Positions 24,224-31,971 of a DNA stretch of 64,000 nucleotides are shown piece by piece; position 1 is the first letter of the stretch, and each line of letters begins with the position of its first letter. Origin of the DNA: Sphingomonas sp. IBVSS2 (GTDB lineage: Bacteria; Pseudomonadota; Alphaproteobacteria; Sphingomonadales; Sphingomonadaceae); the NCBI RefSeq assembly GCF_002127225.1, contig NZ_NFUR01000005.1, forward strand, positions 1 through 64,000, read 5' to 3'. The notes beneath the pieces were generated by a model. It made no database searches, was not told the origin of the DNA, and saw only the letters and a program-made list of their open reading frames with translations. A program made the translations under genes and the position numbers.

Positions 24224-25392
24224 CAGGCAACTCCGCTGGCAGATGCCGCTTCCCTAGCAGAACGGGCGGGCTTGGCCAGCCGGGGGCGCAGCCCGATCAG
24301 CGGGCGGAGCCAGCCGATCTCGCGGCCGGCGAGATAGAAGGCCCAGCAGGCGCTCCAGGTCCCCGCCACCAGGATCGCGAACTCGGCGGCGGGATGCAGG
24401 CGCAGCGGCAGCAGCCAATATTCGCCGAGCACGATCGCGGTCTGGTGGATGATGTAGAAGGGGAACACCGCCTCGGTCAGCGTCGCGCGCCATTTGTGAT
24501 CGTGGTTGAGAAAGCGCTCGGCCAGGCCGATCAGCGCGGCGATGCTCGCCCAGGTCTGGACTTCGCGGGCGACGCGGAACAGTTCGGCAATGGGCCGGCT
24601 CGGCATCGCGAAGCCGGGATAGGCGGCCTCGACGCCCGCGACCACCGCATAGCCGGCCAGAGCCAGTATCGCGCAGGGCAGCCATATCCGCGCGAATGCC
24701 GCCATCGTCATGCGCGAGCCCGCCAGGCCGAAGCCGAACAGGAAGGCGGGGAAATAGGCGAGGTGCGCGATGCCGTCGCCGATCAGGTCGTGCGTCTCCT
24801 CGCCGCGATGGAACAGCAGCACCTGGAAAACGAGCAGCCAGGCAAGCGGGATCCACAGCGCGCCGGCGCCGCCGAACAGCCGGTCGAAGCCCTTCTGCAG
24901 GTCGAGCTTCAGTATCAGCAGCGCGCCCAGCGCCAGCGTATAGACCCAGAGATAGGCGACGAACCACAGATGGTTCCAGGTCGGCAACAGGATGCCGTCG
25001 AGCCGGCCGAAGCGAAAATAGTCGCGCGCCCAGAACCAGAGATAGTCCTGCGCATAACCATGCTTCCCGACCAGTTCGACCCAGCTCTGCGGCGGCACCA
25101 CCACTGCCATGCCGAAGGCGAGCGGCAGCAGCAGCCGCGCATTGCGATTGGCCAGGAAGCGCCCGATGCCCGGCGACCTGGCGAGCAGCATCCGGCTGGC
25201 GAAGCCCGAGACGAGGAAGAGCAGCATCAGCCGCCAGGCATTGGGCAACAGCATCGGGATCGCCACCCAATCGGCCGGCGCGGCGGTCTTCACATGATAG
25301 CCCCAGGGCACGAAGACCATGCCGACATGATAGAAGATCAGGATCGCGAACGCCCCGATCCGCAGCCAGTCCATTCCGTAATGCCGTTCCAT
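24223..25392 (-). CDS. Acyltransferase-3/OpgC-like membrane protein, paralogue A
   Basis: A 389-residue integral membrane acyltransferase with about ten hydrophobic helices. It begins MERHYGMDWLRIGAFAIL. The family histidine region is IFYHVGMVF, and LVSGFASRMLL follows. Related proteins transfer acetyl or succinyl groups to extracytoplasmic glycans. GGAG lies about 10 bases upstream of the ATG. It is divergent from the LytTR regulator (85 bp between starts) and overlaps the S1/P1 nuclease gene downstream. Paralogue B lies at 26204 and shares the start, the WNHLWFVAYL/WEHLWFVAYL block and the WLRPLIGL end. The acceptor is unknown. Confidence 0.85.
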   Translation of the reverse strand: MERHYGMDWLRIGAFAILIFYHVGMVFVPWGYHVKTAAPADWVAIPMLLPNAWRLMLLFLVSGFASRMLLARSPGIGRFLANRNARLLLPLAFGMAVVVPPQSWVELVGKHGYAQDYLWFWARDYFRFGRLDGILLPTWNHLWFVAYLWVYTLALGALLILKLDLQKGFDRLFGGAGALWIPLAWLLVFQVLLFHRGEETHDLIGDGIAHLAYFPAFLFGFGLAGSRMTMAAFARIWLPCAILALAGYAVVAGVEAAYPGFAMPSRPIAELFRVAREVQTWASIAALIGLAERFLNHDHKWRATLTEAVFPFYIIHQTAIVLGEYWLLPLRLHPAAEFAILVAGTWSACWAFYLAGREIGWLRPLIGLRPRLAKPARSAREAASASGVA

Positions 25393-25477
25393 CGCTTGTG
25401 CTCCTGTTGACGGCAGACGGCTAGCGGCGCCGCCCCGCGACCGGTATCGAAGAGGGAGAGGCGGCGGGTCGGCAGGG

Positions 25478-26311
25478 ATGAGCGAAGATAGGGCAGGGAC
25501 GAGCGGCGGGCAGGGCGGGGCGAGCGGCGAGCGTCGCCGCAAGCGCGCGCTGCTCGCCCTGGCGTTCCTGGGATTCGTGCTGGTCCAGTCCTTTGCGAAC
25601 GTCGAGAGCTCGCGCGCCGACCTCGCCCGCGCGGGCCTGGTCGAGCGGCCTGCCCATATCTGGCTCTGGGAGCTGAGCAGCGTCGCCATGTGGGTGCTGC
25701 TGCTGCCCGCGATCGGCTGGATGGTGGCCAGGGTCCGCCCCCCGCGCGTGGCATGGGGCTGGGCGGTGCTCGCCCATGCCGCGGCGACGGTGCCGCTCTC
25801 GGCCCTCCATGTCGCCGGCATGATCGCGATCCGGCTCGGCGTCTATGCGCTGTGGGGCGAGCGCTATCGCTATGGCGGGGCGCTCGATCGGTTCGTGTAC
25901 GAATATCGCAAGGACGCGGTGGCCTATCTGCTGCTCGCCGCCTTCATGGCGGTGGCGACATGGTGGCTGGCGCGCCGGGAGTCCGTGCCGGCGGCGCGTG
26001 CGGAGCAGGTCCTGCTCGTGCCCGACGGCAATGTGACGCACCGAGTGCCGGTCGGCGCGATCGACTGGGCGGCGTCGGCCGGCAATTATGTCGAGATCGC
26101 CTGGGGCGGCCGCACCCTGCTGCACCGCTCGACCCTGGCCGCGCTTGCGGAGGAACTGGGGTCCGGCTTCGTCCGCATCCATCGCGGACGGATCGTGCGC
26201 GCCTCAGCGGTGCTGCGTGTCGAGACCGATCGCAGCGGCGACTTCACCGTCACTCTCGCCGACGGCACCGCGCTGCGCGGCAGCCGGCGTTTCCGGACGA
26301 ACCTGGGATAG
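25478..26311 (+). CDS. Membrane-anchored LytTR transcriptional regulator
   Basis: A 277-residue protein with four N-terminal membrane helices (about 22-40, 62-84, 90-118 and 145-163). A C-terminal LytTR DNA-binding domain (about 182-275) contains AIDWAASAGNYVEIAW, HRSTLAALAEEL, FVRIHRGRIV and the final TLADGTALRGSRRF. It lacks a response-regulator receiver, so the membrane part probably senses a signal directly. It is flanked by two paralogous acyltransferases and overlaps the second by 108 bp on the opposite strand. Control of the acyltransferases is inferred from context. Confidence 0.88.
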   Translation: MSEDRAGTSGGQGGASGERRRKRALLALAFLGFVLVQSFANVESSRADLARAGLVERPAHIWLWELSSVAMWVLLLPAIGWMVARVRPPRVAWGWAVLAHAAATVPLSALHVAGMIAIRLGVYALWGERYRYGGALDRFVYEYRKDAVAYLLLAAFMAVATWWLARRESVPAARAEQVLLVPDGNVTHRVPVGAIDWAASAGNYVEIAWGGRTLLHRSTLAALAEELGSGFVRIHRGRIVRASAVLRVETDRSGDFTVTLADGTALRGSRRFRTNLG

Positions 26312-27436
26312 GCCGATCAGCGGCCGCAGCCAGGCGATGCGCCGGCCGATCAGATAGGTCGCCGCGCACACGGCGCCGGTGCCGCCGAGCAGCAGCGCGA
26401 ACTCCGCCGGCGCGCTCAGCCCCAGGGGCAGCGAATACCAGGCGATCAGCACGATCGCGGGATGGTGGACGATATAGAAGGGGAACACCGCCTCGGCGAG
26501 CGGCTTGCGCAGCCGGTGGTCGTGGTTCCAGCGGGTCTCGGCGATGTGGAACAGCGCGAGGATCATGCCCCAGGCCATGGCGGTGCGCGCGGCCCGGTCG
26601 AGCGCCATCACGTCGTGCGGCGGCACGCGCGTGCCGGGCCATAGCAGCTCGACGGTGACGATCACCGCGCCGGCCAGCGCCGCCATCGCCGCGGCGGGCT
26701 TCCAGCTGCGCGCCACTGCCGGCCACAGCCGCGGCGCGCCGGCCAGGGCGAAACCGAACAGGAAGATCGGGACATATTGGGCATGGCCGCCCCAGTCGCG
26801 CAGCAGCCCCTGGCGCTCGGGCGCGACGAACAGCAGGGCCAGCCGCGCCGTCGCGAGCGCCGCCACCGGCACCCAGAGCAGCCTGTGCCCCACCGCGAGC
26901 CAGTCCGCCGCCGCGCCGATCGCGCGCATCGCGCGGTTGCCGCCCAGTGCCAGCACGCCCGCGAGCAGCAGCGTATAGGCAGCGAGATAGGCGACGAACC
27001 ACAGATGCTCCCAGCTCGGGAATTCGCGGCCCCAGAAGTCGCCCGCGCGCCAATAGTCGAGCGCCCAGAAATGGAGATAGCCGTGCGGATAGCCATTCTC
27101 CATCACCCGCACCCACATCTCGAGCGGCACCAGCGCGACCATGCCGAAGGCGAGCGGCACGAGCAGCCGCACCGCGCGCGAACGGGCGAAGTCGCGCGCG
27201 CCCGCCGAGCGGTCGAACAGCTTGCGCGAGGCATAGCCCGAGACGGCGAAGAGCAGGGGCAGGCGCCAGGGCGTCAGCAGCGCCATGGGCGGGATCAGCC
27301 ACCCAAAGGCATAGTTGGTCTTGATCACCCAGTCCCAGGGCGAGAAGGCCATGGCGATGTGATAGAGGATCAGCAGCGCGAAGGCGGCGATGCGCAGCCA
27401 GTCCATGCCGTAATGGCGTTGGCTGGTGCGCGGCAC
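26204..27436 (-). CDS. Acyltransferase-3/OpgC-like membrane protein, paralogue B
   Basis: A 410-residue integral membrane acyltransferase with the same core as paralogue A. QRHYGMDWLRIAAFALL opens the protein, LYHIAMAFSPW carries the key histidine, and WEHLWFVAYL and WLRPLIGL follow. The most likely start is GTG at 27436, which preserves the RHYGMDW block; ATG 27406 is an alternative. No clear ribosome site is seen. Its C-terminal extension of roughly 35 residues (after WLRPLIGL, rich in Ala and Glu) is encoded antisense to the DNA-binding domain of the LytTR gene. The substrate is unknown. Confidence 0.82.
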   Translation of the reverse strand: MPRTSQRHYGMDWLRIAAFALLILYHIAMAFSPWDWVIKTNYAFGWLIPPMALLTPWRLPLLFAVSGYASRKLFDRSAGARDFARSRAVRLLVPLAFGMVALVPLEMWVRVMENGYPHGYLHFWALDYWRAGDFWGREFPSWEHLWFVAYLAAYTLLLAGVLALGGNRAMRAIGAAADWLAVGHRLLWVPVAALATARLALLFVAPERQGLLRDWGGHAQYVPIFLFGFALAGAPRLWPAVARSWKPAAAMAALAGAVIVTVELLWPGTRVPPHDVMALDRAARTAMAWGMILALFHIAETRWNHDHRLRKPLAEAVFPFYIVHHPAIVLIAWYSLPLGLSAPAEFALLLGGTGAVCAATYLIGRRIAWLRPLIGLSQVRPETPAAAQRGAVGESDGEVAAAIGLDTQHR

Positions 27437-27566
27437 GGCAGCGAATTGTGGGTCGTGCTGCAACGCGCGAGAGCCTTGATCCGGGAAACGAGCCGGAGGA
27501 ATAGCACCGCGCCTATTAGCATCGCGTAAACCGCACCGGGTTGGCGCGGGCGCAGGCCAGGCGTAT

Positions 27567-28700
27567 ATGGCGCCCATGTCCGTACGTCCCTGGCGCGATA
27601 TCGTCCGGCGGCCCAGCCGTCAGATCATGATTGGCAATGTCCCCGTTGGCGGCGATGCGCCGGTGACGGTGCAGACGATGACCAACACCGCAACCTCCGA
27701 TGCCCGCGCGACCATCGACCAGATCCGCCGCTGCGAGGATGCCGGGGTCGACATCATCCGCGTCTCCTGCCCCGACGTTGAATCGACCGCGGCGCTGAAG
27801 CAGATCGTCCGCGCCGCGCGCGTGCCGATCGTCGCGGACATCCATTTCCACTATAAACGTGCCCTGGAAGCCGCCGATGCCGGCGCCGCCTGCCTGCGCA
27901 TCAACCCGGGCAATATCGGCAGCGCGGACCGGGTGAACGAAGTGGTCAACGCCGCCAAGGCCAATGGCTGCGCGATCCGCATCGGGGTGAACGCGGGTAG
28001 CCTCGAGAAGGATCTGCTCGAGAAATATGGCGAGCCCTGTCCCGAGGCGCTGGTCGAATCGGCGCTTGACCATATCAAGCTGCTCCAGGACCGCGACTTC
28101 CACGAATTCAAGGTCGCGGTGAAGGCGTCGGACGTGTTCCTCGCCGTCGCCGCCTATCAGCAGCTCGCCGATGCAGTGGATTGCCCGCTGCACCTCGGCA
28201 TCACCGAAGCCGGCGGCTTTGTCGGCGGCACGGTGAAGAGCGCGATCGGCATCGGCTCGCTGCTCTGGTTCGGCATCGGCGACACGATCCGCGTCAGCCT
28301 TTCGGCCGAGCCCGAGGAAGAAGTGCGCGTCGGCTTCGAGATCCTCAAGGCGCTGGGCATTCGCAACCGCGGCGTCCGCGTCGTCAGCTGCCCCAGCTGC
28401 GCGCGCCAGGGCTTCGACGTGATCCGCACCGTCCAGGCGCTCGAGGACCGGCTCCAGCACATCCGCACGCCGCTCTCGCTCTCGGTGCTCGGCTGCGTGG
28501 TCAACGGCCCGGGCGAGGCGCGCGAGACCGATATCGGCCTTACCGGCGGCGGCAACGGCAAGCACATGGTCTATCTTTCGGGCGTCACCGATCACACGGT
28601 GAACGATGCCGACATGCTCGATCACATCGTCAAGCTGGTCGAGGCCAAGGCGGCGGAGATCGAGGCGGCCAGCGAGGCCGCCGCGGTGGCGGCGGAATAG
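27567..28700 (+). CDS. ispG: 4-hydroxy-3-methylbut-2-enyl-diphosphate synthase (flavodoxin) IspG
   Basis: A 377-residue iron-sulfur enzyme of the MEP isoprenoid pathway, converting MEcPP to HMBPP in the cytoplasm. The TIM-barrel part includes [21 protein letters not shown] and RINPGNIG. The [4Fe-4S] ligands are C275 and C278 in SCPSC and C310, with the glutamate E317 in [10 protein letters not shown]. Length fits the bacterial two-domain form. ATG codons occur at 27567 and 27576; the first is used here. The Ala/Glu-rich C-terminal tail is unconserved. It feeds the isoprenoid supply used by ubiA at 38891. Confidence 0.97.
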   Translation: MAPMSVRPWRDIVRRPSRQIMIGNVPVGGDAPVTVQTMTNTATSDARATIDQIRRCEDAGVDIIRVSCPDVESTAALKQIVRAARVPIVADIHFHYKRALEAADAGAACLRINPGNIGSADRVNEVVNAAKANGCAIRIGVNAGSLEKDLLEKYGEPCPEALVESALDHIKLLQDRDFHEFKVAVKASDVFLAVAAYQQLADAVDCPLHLGITEAGGFVGGTVKSAIGIGSLLWFGIGDTIRVSLSAEPEEEVRVGFEILKALGIRNRGVRVVSCPSCARQGFDVIRTVQALEDRLQHIRTPLSLSVLGCVVNGPGEARETDIGLTGGGNGKHMVYLSGVTDHTVNDADMLDHIVKLVEAKAAEIEAASEAAAVAAE

Positions 28701-28712
28701 GTCCCATGCTAT

Positions 28713-28738
28713 ATGTCAGGTCCTGGAGGGCCTGACAT
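28713..28738 (+). promoter_or_regulatory. Hairpin/operator over the antitoxin start
   Basis: Perfect 8-bp arms ATGTCAGG (28713-28720) and CCTGACAT (28731-28738) are extended by TCC/GGG pairing, leaving the tetraloop TGGA. The antitoxin's ribosome site (GGAGG at 28725-28729) and the first two bases of its ATG lie inside the structure. A possible -10 element (TATGTC or CTATAT) is adjacent. It can act as a DNA operator for the AbrB-type dimer or as an RNA hairpin hiding the ribosome site. Confidence 0.6.
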
Positions 28739-28982
28739 GACCTATCACGCCAAGGTGATCGCCGGCGGCAAGATCGTCATCCCCGCGGAGCTGCGCCGCG
28801 CGCTTGGGATCAAGGACGGGGATGTGCTGGTGCTCGATCGCGCCGCCGACGGCTCGCTCGCGATCAGGACGCATATGCAGGTCATCCAGGAGGGGCAGCG
28901 GAAGCTCCGCGCGATGATCACGCATCCTTTCACGGTGGATGATTTCATTGCCGACAAGCGTGCCGAGGCCGAACGCGAATAA
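28737..28982 (+). CDS. AbrB/SpoVT-type antitoxin of a VapBC-like pair
   Basis: An 81-residue protein with an N-terminal AbrB-like swapped-hairpin DNA-binding domain (about 4-45: HAKVIAGGKIVIPAELRRAL and DGDVLVLDRA). A C-terminal tail that would bind the toxin follows (about 50-81). The ATG at 28737 is supported by GGAGG 7 bases upstream. Its TAA shares one base with the ATG of the PIN toxin. Such antitoxins neutralise the toxin and repress their own promoter as a complex; the palindrome at 28713-28738 is the obvious target. Confidence 0.9.
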   Translation: MTYHAKVIAGGKIVIPAELRRALGIKDGDVLVLDRAADGSLAIRTHMQVIQEGQRKLRAMITHPFTVDDFIADKRAEAERE

Positions 28983-29359
28983 TGTTCGTCCTCGACGCCT
29001 CCGTACTTCTCGCCTTGCTGCTCGGGGAAGCGGGCACCCGGCAAGTGGCCGCCGCGGTTCGCGGGGCCGAGATGTCGATCGTCAATCTGTGCGAGGTGAT
29101 CACCAAATTGGCGGAAGGCGGTGCCGATCCGGACGCAGTATATGGGATCGCGATTTCCTACGGAGTTCGCGTCCAGGCCTTTCGCGAGGCGCATGCGATA
29201 GAGGTTGCGAGATTGCGCCCGCTCACCAAACATCTCGGCCTGTCGCTCGGCGATCGGACCTGCCTGGCGCAAGGCAGATTCAGCGCATTGCCGATCCTCA
29301 CCGCCGACGCCCGAATGGCATCCGCCGATATCGGCCTCGACATCCGCATGATCCGCTGA
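28982..29359 (+). CDS. vapC: PIN-domain toxin (VapC family)
   Basis: A 125-residue PIN-domain ribonuclease. The acidic active-site residues are visible as D5 (VLDAS), E39 (NLCEV), D91 (LSLGDR) and D109 (TADARM). This matches the VapC pattern. VapC toxins cleave tRNA or rRNA when released from the antitoxin. It is encoded directly after the AbrB-type antitoxin with a 1-bp overlap. All four catalytic positions are intact, so the toxin is probably active. Confidence 0.9.
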   Translation: MFVLDASVLLALLLGEAGTRQVAAAVRGAEMSIVNLCEVITKLAEGGADPDAVYGIAISYGVRVQAFREAHAIEVARLRPLTKHLGLSLGDRTCLAQGRFSALPILTADARMASADIGLDIRMIR

Positions 29360-29361
29360 CC

Positions 29362-30264
29362 ATGTCGCGTGCCACTCCGATTCTCGCGGCCCTGCTCGCC
29401 GCCTGTGCGGGCATCGCGCTCTATTCGATCATGGACGCGGTGATGAAGGGGCTCAGCCTCGCCATCGGTGCCTATGCCGCGCTGTTCTGGCGGCTCGTCG
29501 CCGGCGCCACGATCATGACGCCGCTATTCGCGTTCAGCCGGCCGCGCCTGCCCGCGCGGCGCGTGCTCGCGATCCATGCGATCCGCAGCGCGGTGATGGC
29601 GGTGATGGCGATCGCCTTCTTCTGGGGCATTGCCCGCGTGCCGCTGGCGGAGGCGATCGCGCTCACCTTCATCGCGCCGCTGATCGCGCTGGCCCTTGCC
29701 GCGATCTTCCTGAAGGAGAAGATCGGCCCGCGCTCGGTCCTCGGCTCGCTGCTCGGGCTGGCGGGCGTCGGCATCATCCTGGCCGGCCAGCTGGGTGCGC
29801 CGCATCGGCCCGATTCGGCACTCGGCATGGCGGCGGTGCTCGTCTCCGCGGTGTTCTACGCAGTCAATCTCGTCATCGCGCGCCACCAGGCGCAGCGGGC
29901 CGGGCCGATCGAGATCGCCTTCTTCCAGAACTGGTTCATCCTCGCCCTGTTCGTGTTGCCCGCCCCCTGGCTGCTGACGATGCCCGCGGCGGGGCAATGG
30001 CCGCTGGTCATACTTTCGGCGGCGCTGGCGATCGCCTCGCTGCTGCTGCTCTCCTGGGCCTATGCGCGCGCCGAGGCGCAAGTGCTGCTGAGCGTCGAAT
30101 ATACCGCCTTCGTCTGGGCGGCGCTGATGGGCTGGCTGTTCTTCAGGGAGCCGCTGACGGTGCTCACGATCGCCGGCACCTTGCTGATCGTCGCGGGATG
30201 CTGGATGGCGGCGCGCAGCCGGCCCGGCATCGCCGAGCCCGAAGTGGAGCCCGCATTGTCATGA
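29362..30264 (+). CDS. EamA/DMT-superfamily transporter
   Basis: A 300-residue inner-membrane protein with about ten helices arranged as two EamA repeats. The first covers about residues 5-135 (LYSIMDAVMKGL, AFFWGIARVPLAEAIALTF). The second covers about 150-290 (VLVSAVFYAVNLVIAR, YTAFVWAALMGWLFFRE). Members export small metabolites. It starts 2 bp after the vapC stop and overlaps the GNAT gene by 4 bp, so the three may share a transcript. The substrate is unknown. Confidence 0.88.
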   Translation: MSRATPILAALLAACAGIALYSIMDAVMKGLSLAIGAYAALFWRLVAGATIMTPLFAFSRPRLPARRVLAIHAIRSAVMAVMAIAFFWGIARVPLAEAIALTFIAPLIALALAAIFLKEKIGPRSVLGSLLGLAGVGIILAGQLGAPHRPDSALGMAAVLVSAVFYAVNLVIARHQAQRAGPIEIAFFQNWFILALFVLPAPWLLTMPAAGQWPLVILSAALAIASLLLLSWAYARAEAQVLLSVEYTAFVWAALMGWLFFREPLTVLTIAGTLLIVAGCWMAARSRPGIAEPEVEPALS

Positions 30265-30734
30265 TCGCCATTCGCACCGCTACCCCGGACGACGTCCCGC
30301 TGATCCTCGATCTCGTCCGCGAGCTTGCGATCTATGAGCGCGAGCCCGATGCCGTGGTGGCGACCGAGGCGATGCTGCACGACGCGCTGTTCGCGCGCCG
30401 CGTCGCCGAGAGCCTGATTGCGGAGCTGGACGGCAGGCCCGTCGGCTTCGCGCTGTTCTTCCACAATTTCTCCACCTGGACGGGCAAGGCCGGCATCTAT
30501 CTGGAGGATCTGTACGTCACGCCCGATGCGCGCGGCGCGGGGGCGGGCAAGGCATTGCTCCGGCACCTGGCCGGCATCGCGCTGGACCGGGATTGCGGCC
30601 GTTTCGAATGGGCCGTGCTCGACTGGAACACCCCCGCGATCGATTTCTACCGGGCGATGGGCGCGCAGGCGATGGAGGAATGGACCGTCCAGCGCGTCAC
30701 CGGCGATGCGCTCGTGGCGCTGGCCGGGCGCTGA
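30261..30734 (+). CDS. GNAT-family N-acetyltransferase (diamine/thialysine type)
   Basis: A 157-residue acetyltransferase resembling the spermidine/spermine or thialysine acetyltransferase group. The hallmark segment is FFHNFSTWTGKAGIYLEDLY (about 68-87), followed by the acetyl-CoA loop VTPDARGAGAGKALL and by FEWAVLDWNTPAIDFYRAMG. The group acetylates polyamines or lysine analogues. It overlaps the EamA transporter by 4 bp. A coupled export/acetylation role for a polyamine-like compound is a reasonable but unproven inference. Confidence 0.88.
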   Translation: MIAIRTATPDDVPLILDLVRELAIYEREPDAVVATEAMLHDALFARRVAESLIAELDGRPVGFALFFHNFSTWTGKAGIYLEDLYVTPDARGAGAGKALLRHLAGIALDRDCGRFEWAVLDWNTPAIDFYRAMGAQAMEEWTVQRVTGDALVALAGR

Positions 30735-30794
30735 GCATTGCGCGAGAATGGGAATCGGCTCTTCGCAAGAGCGATGCGATAACGGGAGGCTCCG

Positions 30795-31151
30795 ATGGCG
30801 GTGGACCAAGGCCTGGTCGAATGGATCAAGGAGGCGATGGAGCCGGTCGGCACCGTCACGTCCAAACGGTTGTTCGGCGGCGCGGCGCTCTATCTGGACG
30901 AGTTGGCCTTCGCGATCCTCGCCTTCGATGCGCTATGGTTCAAGGCGGATGCCGAAAGCGCGGCCGAATGGGGCGATGCCGAGCGCTTCTCGGTCACGCG
31001 CGAGGACGGCAGGGTCCAGTCGCTCAACTATCGCCGGGCTCCCGACGAGACCTATGACGATGCCGATGCGCTGCGCCGCTGGGCGTTGCTGGCGATCGCG
31101 GCCGCCCGGCGCGCGCCGCCGAAAAAACCAAGGGCCCGGAAGCGGACCTAG
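30795..31151 (+). CDS. TfoX/Sxy-family N-terminal domain protein
   Basis: A 118-residue protein matching the TfoX N-terminal domain: EWIKEAMEPVGTVTSKRLFG, GGAALYLDELAFAIL and the YRRAPDETYDD segment. A basic C-terminal tail (PPKKPRARKRT) follows. TfoX/Sxy proteins with both domains regulate competence in gammaproteobacteria. This one has only the N-terminal domain, as is common in alphaproteobacteria, where the function is unknown. A GGGAGG site precedes the ATG. A perfect palindrome follows the gene. Confidence 0.85.
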   Translation: MAVDQGLVEWIKEAMEPVGTVTSKRLFGGAALYLDELAFAILAFDALWFKADAESAAEWGDAERFSVTREDGRVQSLNYRRAPDETYDDADALRRWALLAIAAARRAPPKKPRARKRT

Positions 31152-31172
31152 GCTGGAGGCGCATGTTCTCCA

Positions 31173-31202
31173 CCGTCATCCCCGCCCGTGCGGGGATGAC
31201 GG
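31173..31202. repeat. Dispersed palindrome/bidirectional terminator
   Basis: Perfect 13-bp arms CCGTCATCCCCGC (31173-31185) and GCGGGGATGACGG (31190-31202) flank a 4-base loop. It lies exactly between the convergent TfoX-like and lipoprotein genes. The GTCATCCCCGC/GCGGGGATGAC sequence is of the type repeated many times in sphingomonad genomes. It probably terminates both transcripts. Confidence 0.7.
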
Positions 31203-31211
31203 GCCGGCCGG

Positions 31212-31766
31212 CTAAGGCAGCGCGTTCACGTTCGCCGGAGTGCAGGGGTCGAGGAACTTGGGCGCCGGCCCGGGATCGCGTGCCAGCAGTACGCTTTCAC
31301 CCGAGGCGCTCTTGTAGAGCAGGTTCATCTGGGCCGTCTTGAGTGCCGCGGGGTCGTCGCTCGGCAGGTTGATCACCACGCGCCCCAGCGATCCCGAAGT
31401 CGTGCCCTTGGGCACCAGCTTCGGCACGGCGATACCCGTCAGCAGATAGGTGAACGAAGCGCCGGGCGTGCCCGGCACTGTGTTCCCCTTGGAATCGCCA
31501 TTGGCGAAGAGCTTGGCCGGATCGAAGTTGAAGTCCTTCGCGCCCGAGGCTTTGTTCTCGATCGAGACGATGTCGTAGAACAGGAACATGCCCGAGCCGG
31601 CGGACGTGGTCGTGTGCGGCGATCCGGTGGGATTGCTGTCGAACAGATAGCAGTTCGCCGGCTGGCGATAATGCAGGATCACCGTATTCTGGCATCCGGC
31701 CAGGAATATGCTTCCGAGAGAGCCGATCAGTATCGTGCGAATATTGGCATGGAGTTGCAGCATCAT
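31212..31766 (-). CDS. Lipoprotein of unknown function
   Basis: A 184-residue protein with a lipoprotein signal (lipobox LAGC, lipidated cysteine at residue 25). The mature domain is beta-rich: LHYRQPANCYLFDSNP, FLFYDIVSIENK, FTYLLTGIAVPK. Conserved cysteines 39 and 175 could form a disulfide. Codon use is less GC-biased than neighbouring genes, and Asn, Thr and Ser are frequent, which may mark a less typical or acquired gene. No family is recognised. The ATG pair at 31766/31763 has a GGAGG upstream (CCTCC on the plus strand). Confidence 0.72.
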   Translation of the reverse strand: MMLQLHANIRTILIGSLGSIFLAGCQNTVILHYRQPANCYLFDSNPTGSPHTTTSAGSGMFLFYDIVSIENKASGAKDFNFDPAKLFANGDSKGNTVPGTPGASFTYLLTGIAVPKLVPKGTTSGSLGRVVINLPSDDPAALKTAQMNLLYKSASGESVLLARDPGPAPKFLDPCTPANVNALP

Positions 31767-31785
31767 CTGCCTCCTTCATGGGAAG

Positions 31786-31971
31786 ATGGAAAAGCCGACT
31801 CGCGCCCGAAGGGAAGATGTTATCCGCGTTCGCAGTCGTCTTGCGAAGTCGGATAAGGGACCGATTTGGATACTGGACATGGTCGCCAGGCAGGCGGTCG
31901 ACCCCGAAACTGCTTCCGCCATCCTCGCCTCCGCGGGGGCAACGGACATGATCTCAGATGCTTGTCTCTAG
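31786..31971 (+). CDS. Possible small hypothetical protein (61 aa)
   Basis: An open frame begins MEKPTRARREDVIRVRSRLA and ends in a helical stretch (TASAILASAGATDMISDACL). It occupies the gap between a minus-strand lipoprotein and a minus-strand DUF1345 gene, overlapping the latter by 4 bp. Third-position GC is lower than in the surrounding genes and no strong ribosome site is seen. It may therefore be real but horizontally acquired, or just an open frame. Otherwise this gap holds nothing I can identify. Confidence 0.3.
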   Translation: MEKPTRARREDVIRVRSRLAKSDKGPIWILDMVARQAVDPETASAILASAGATDMISDACL

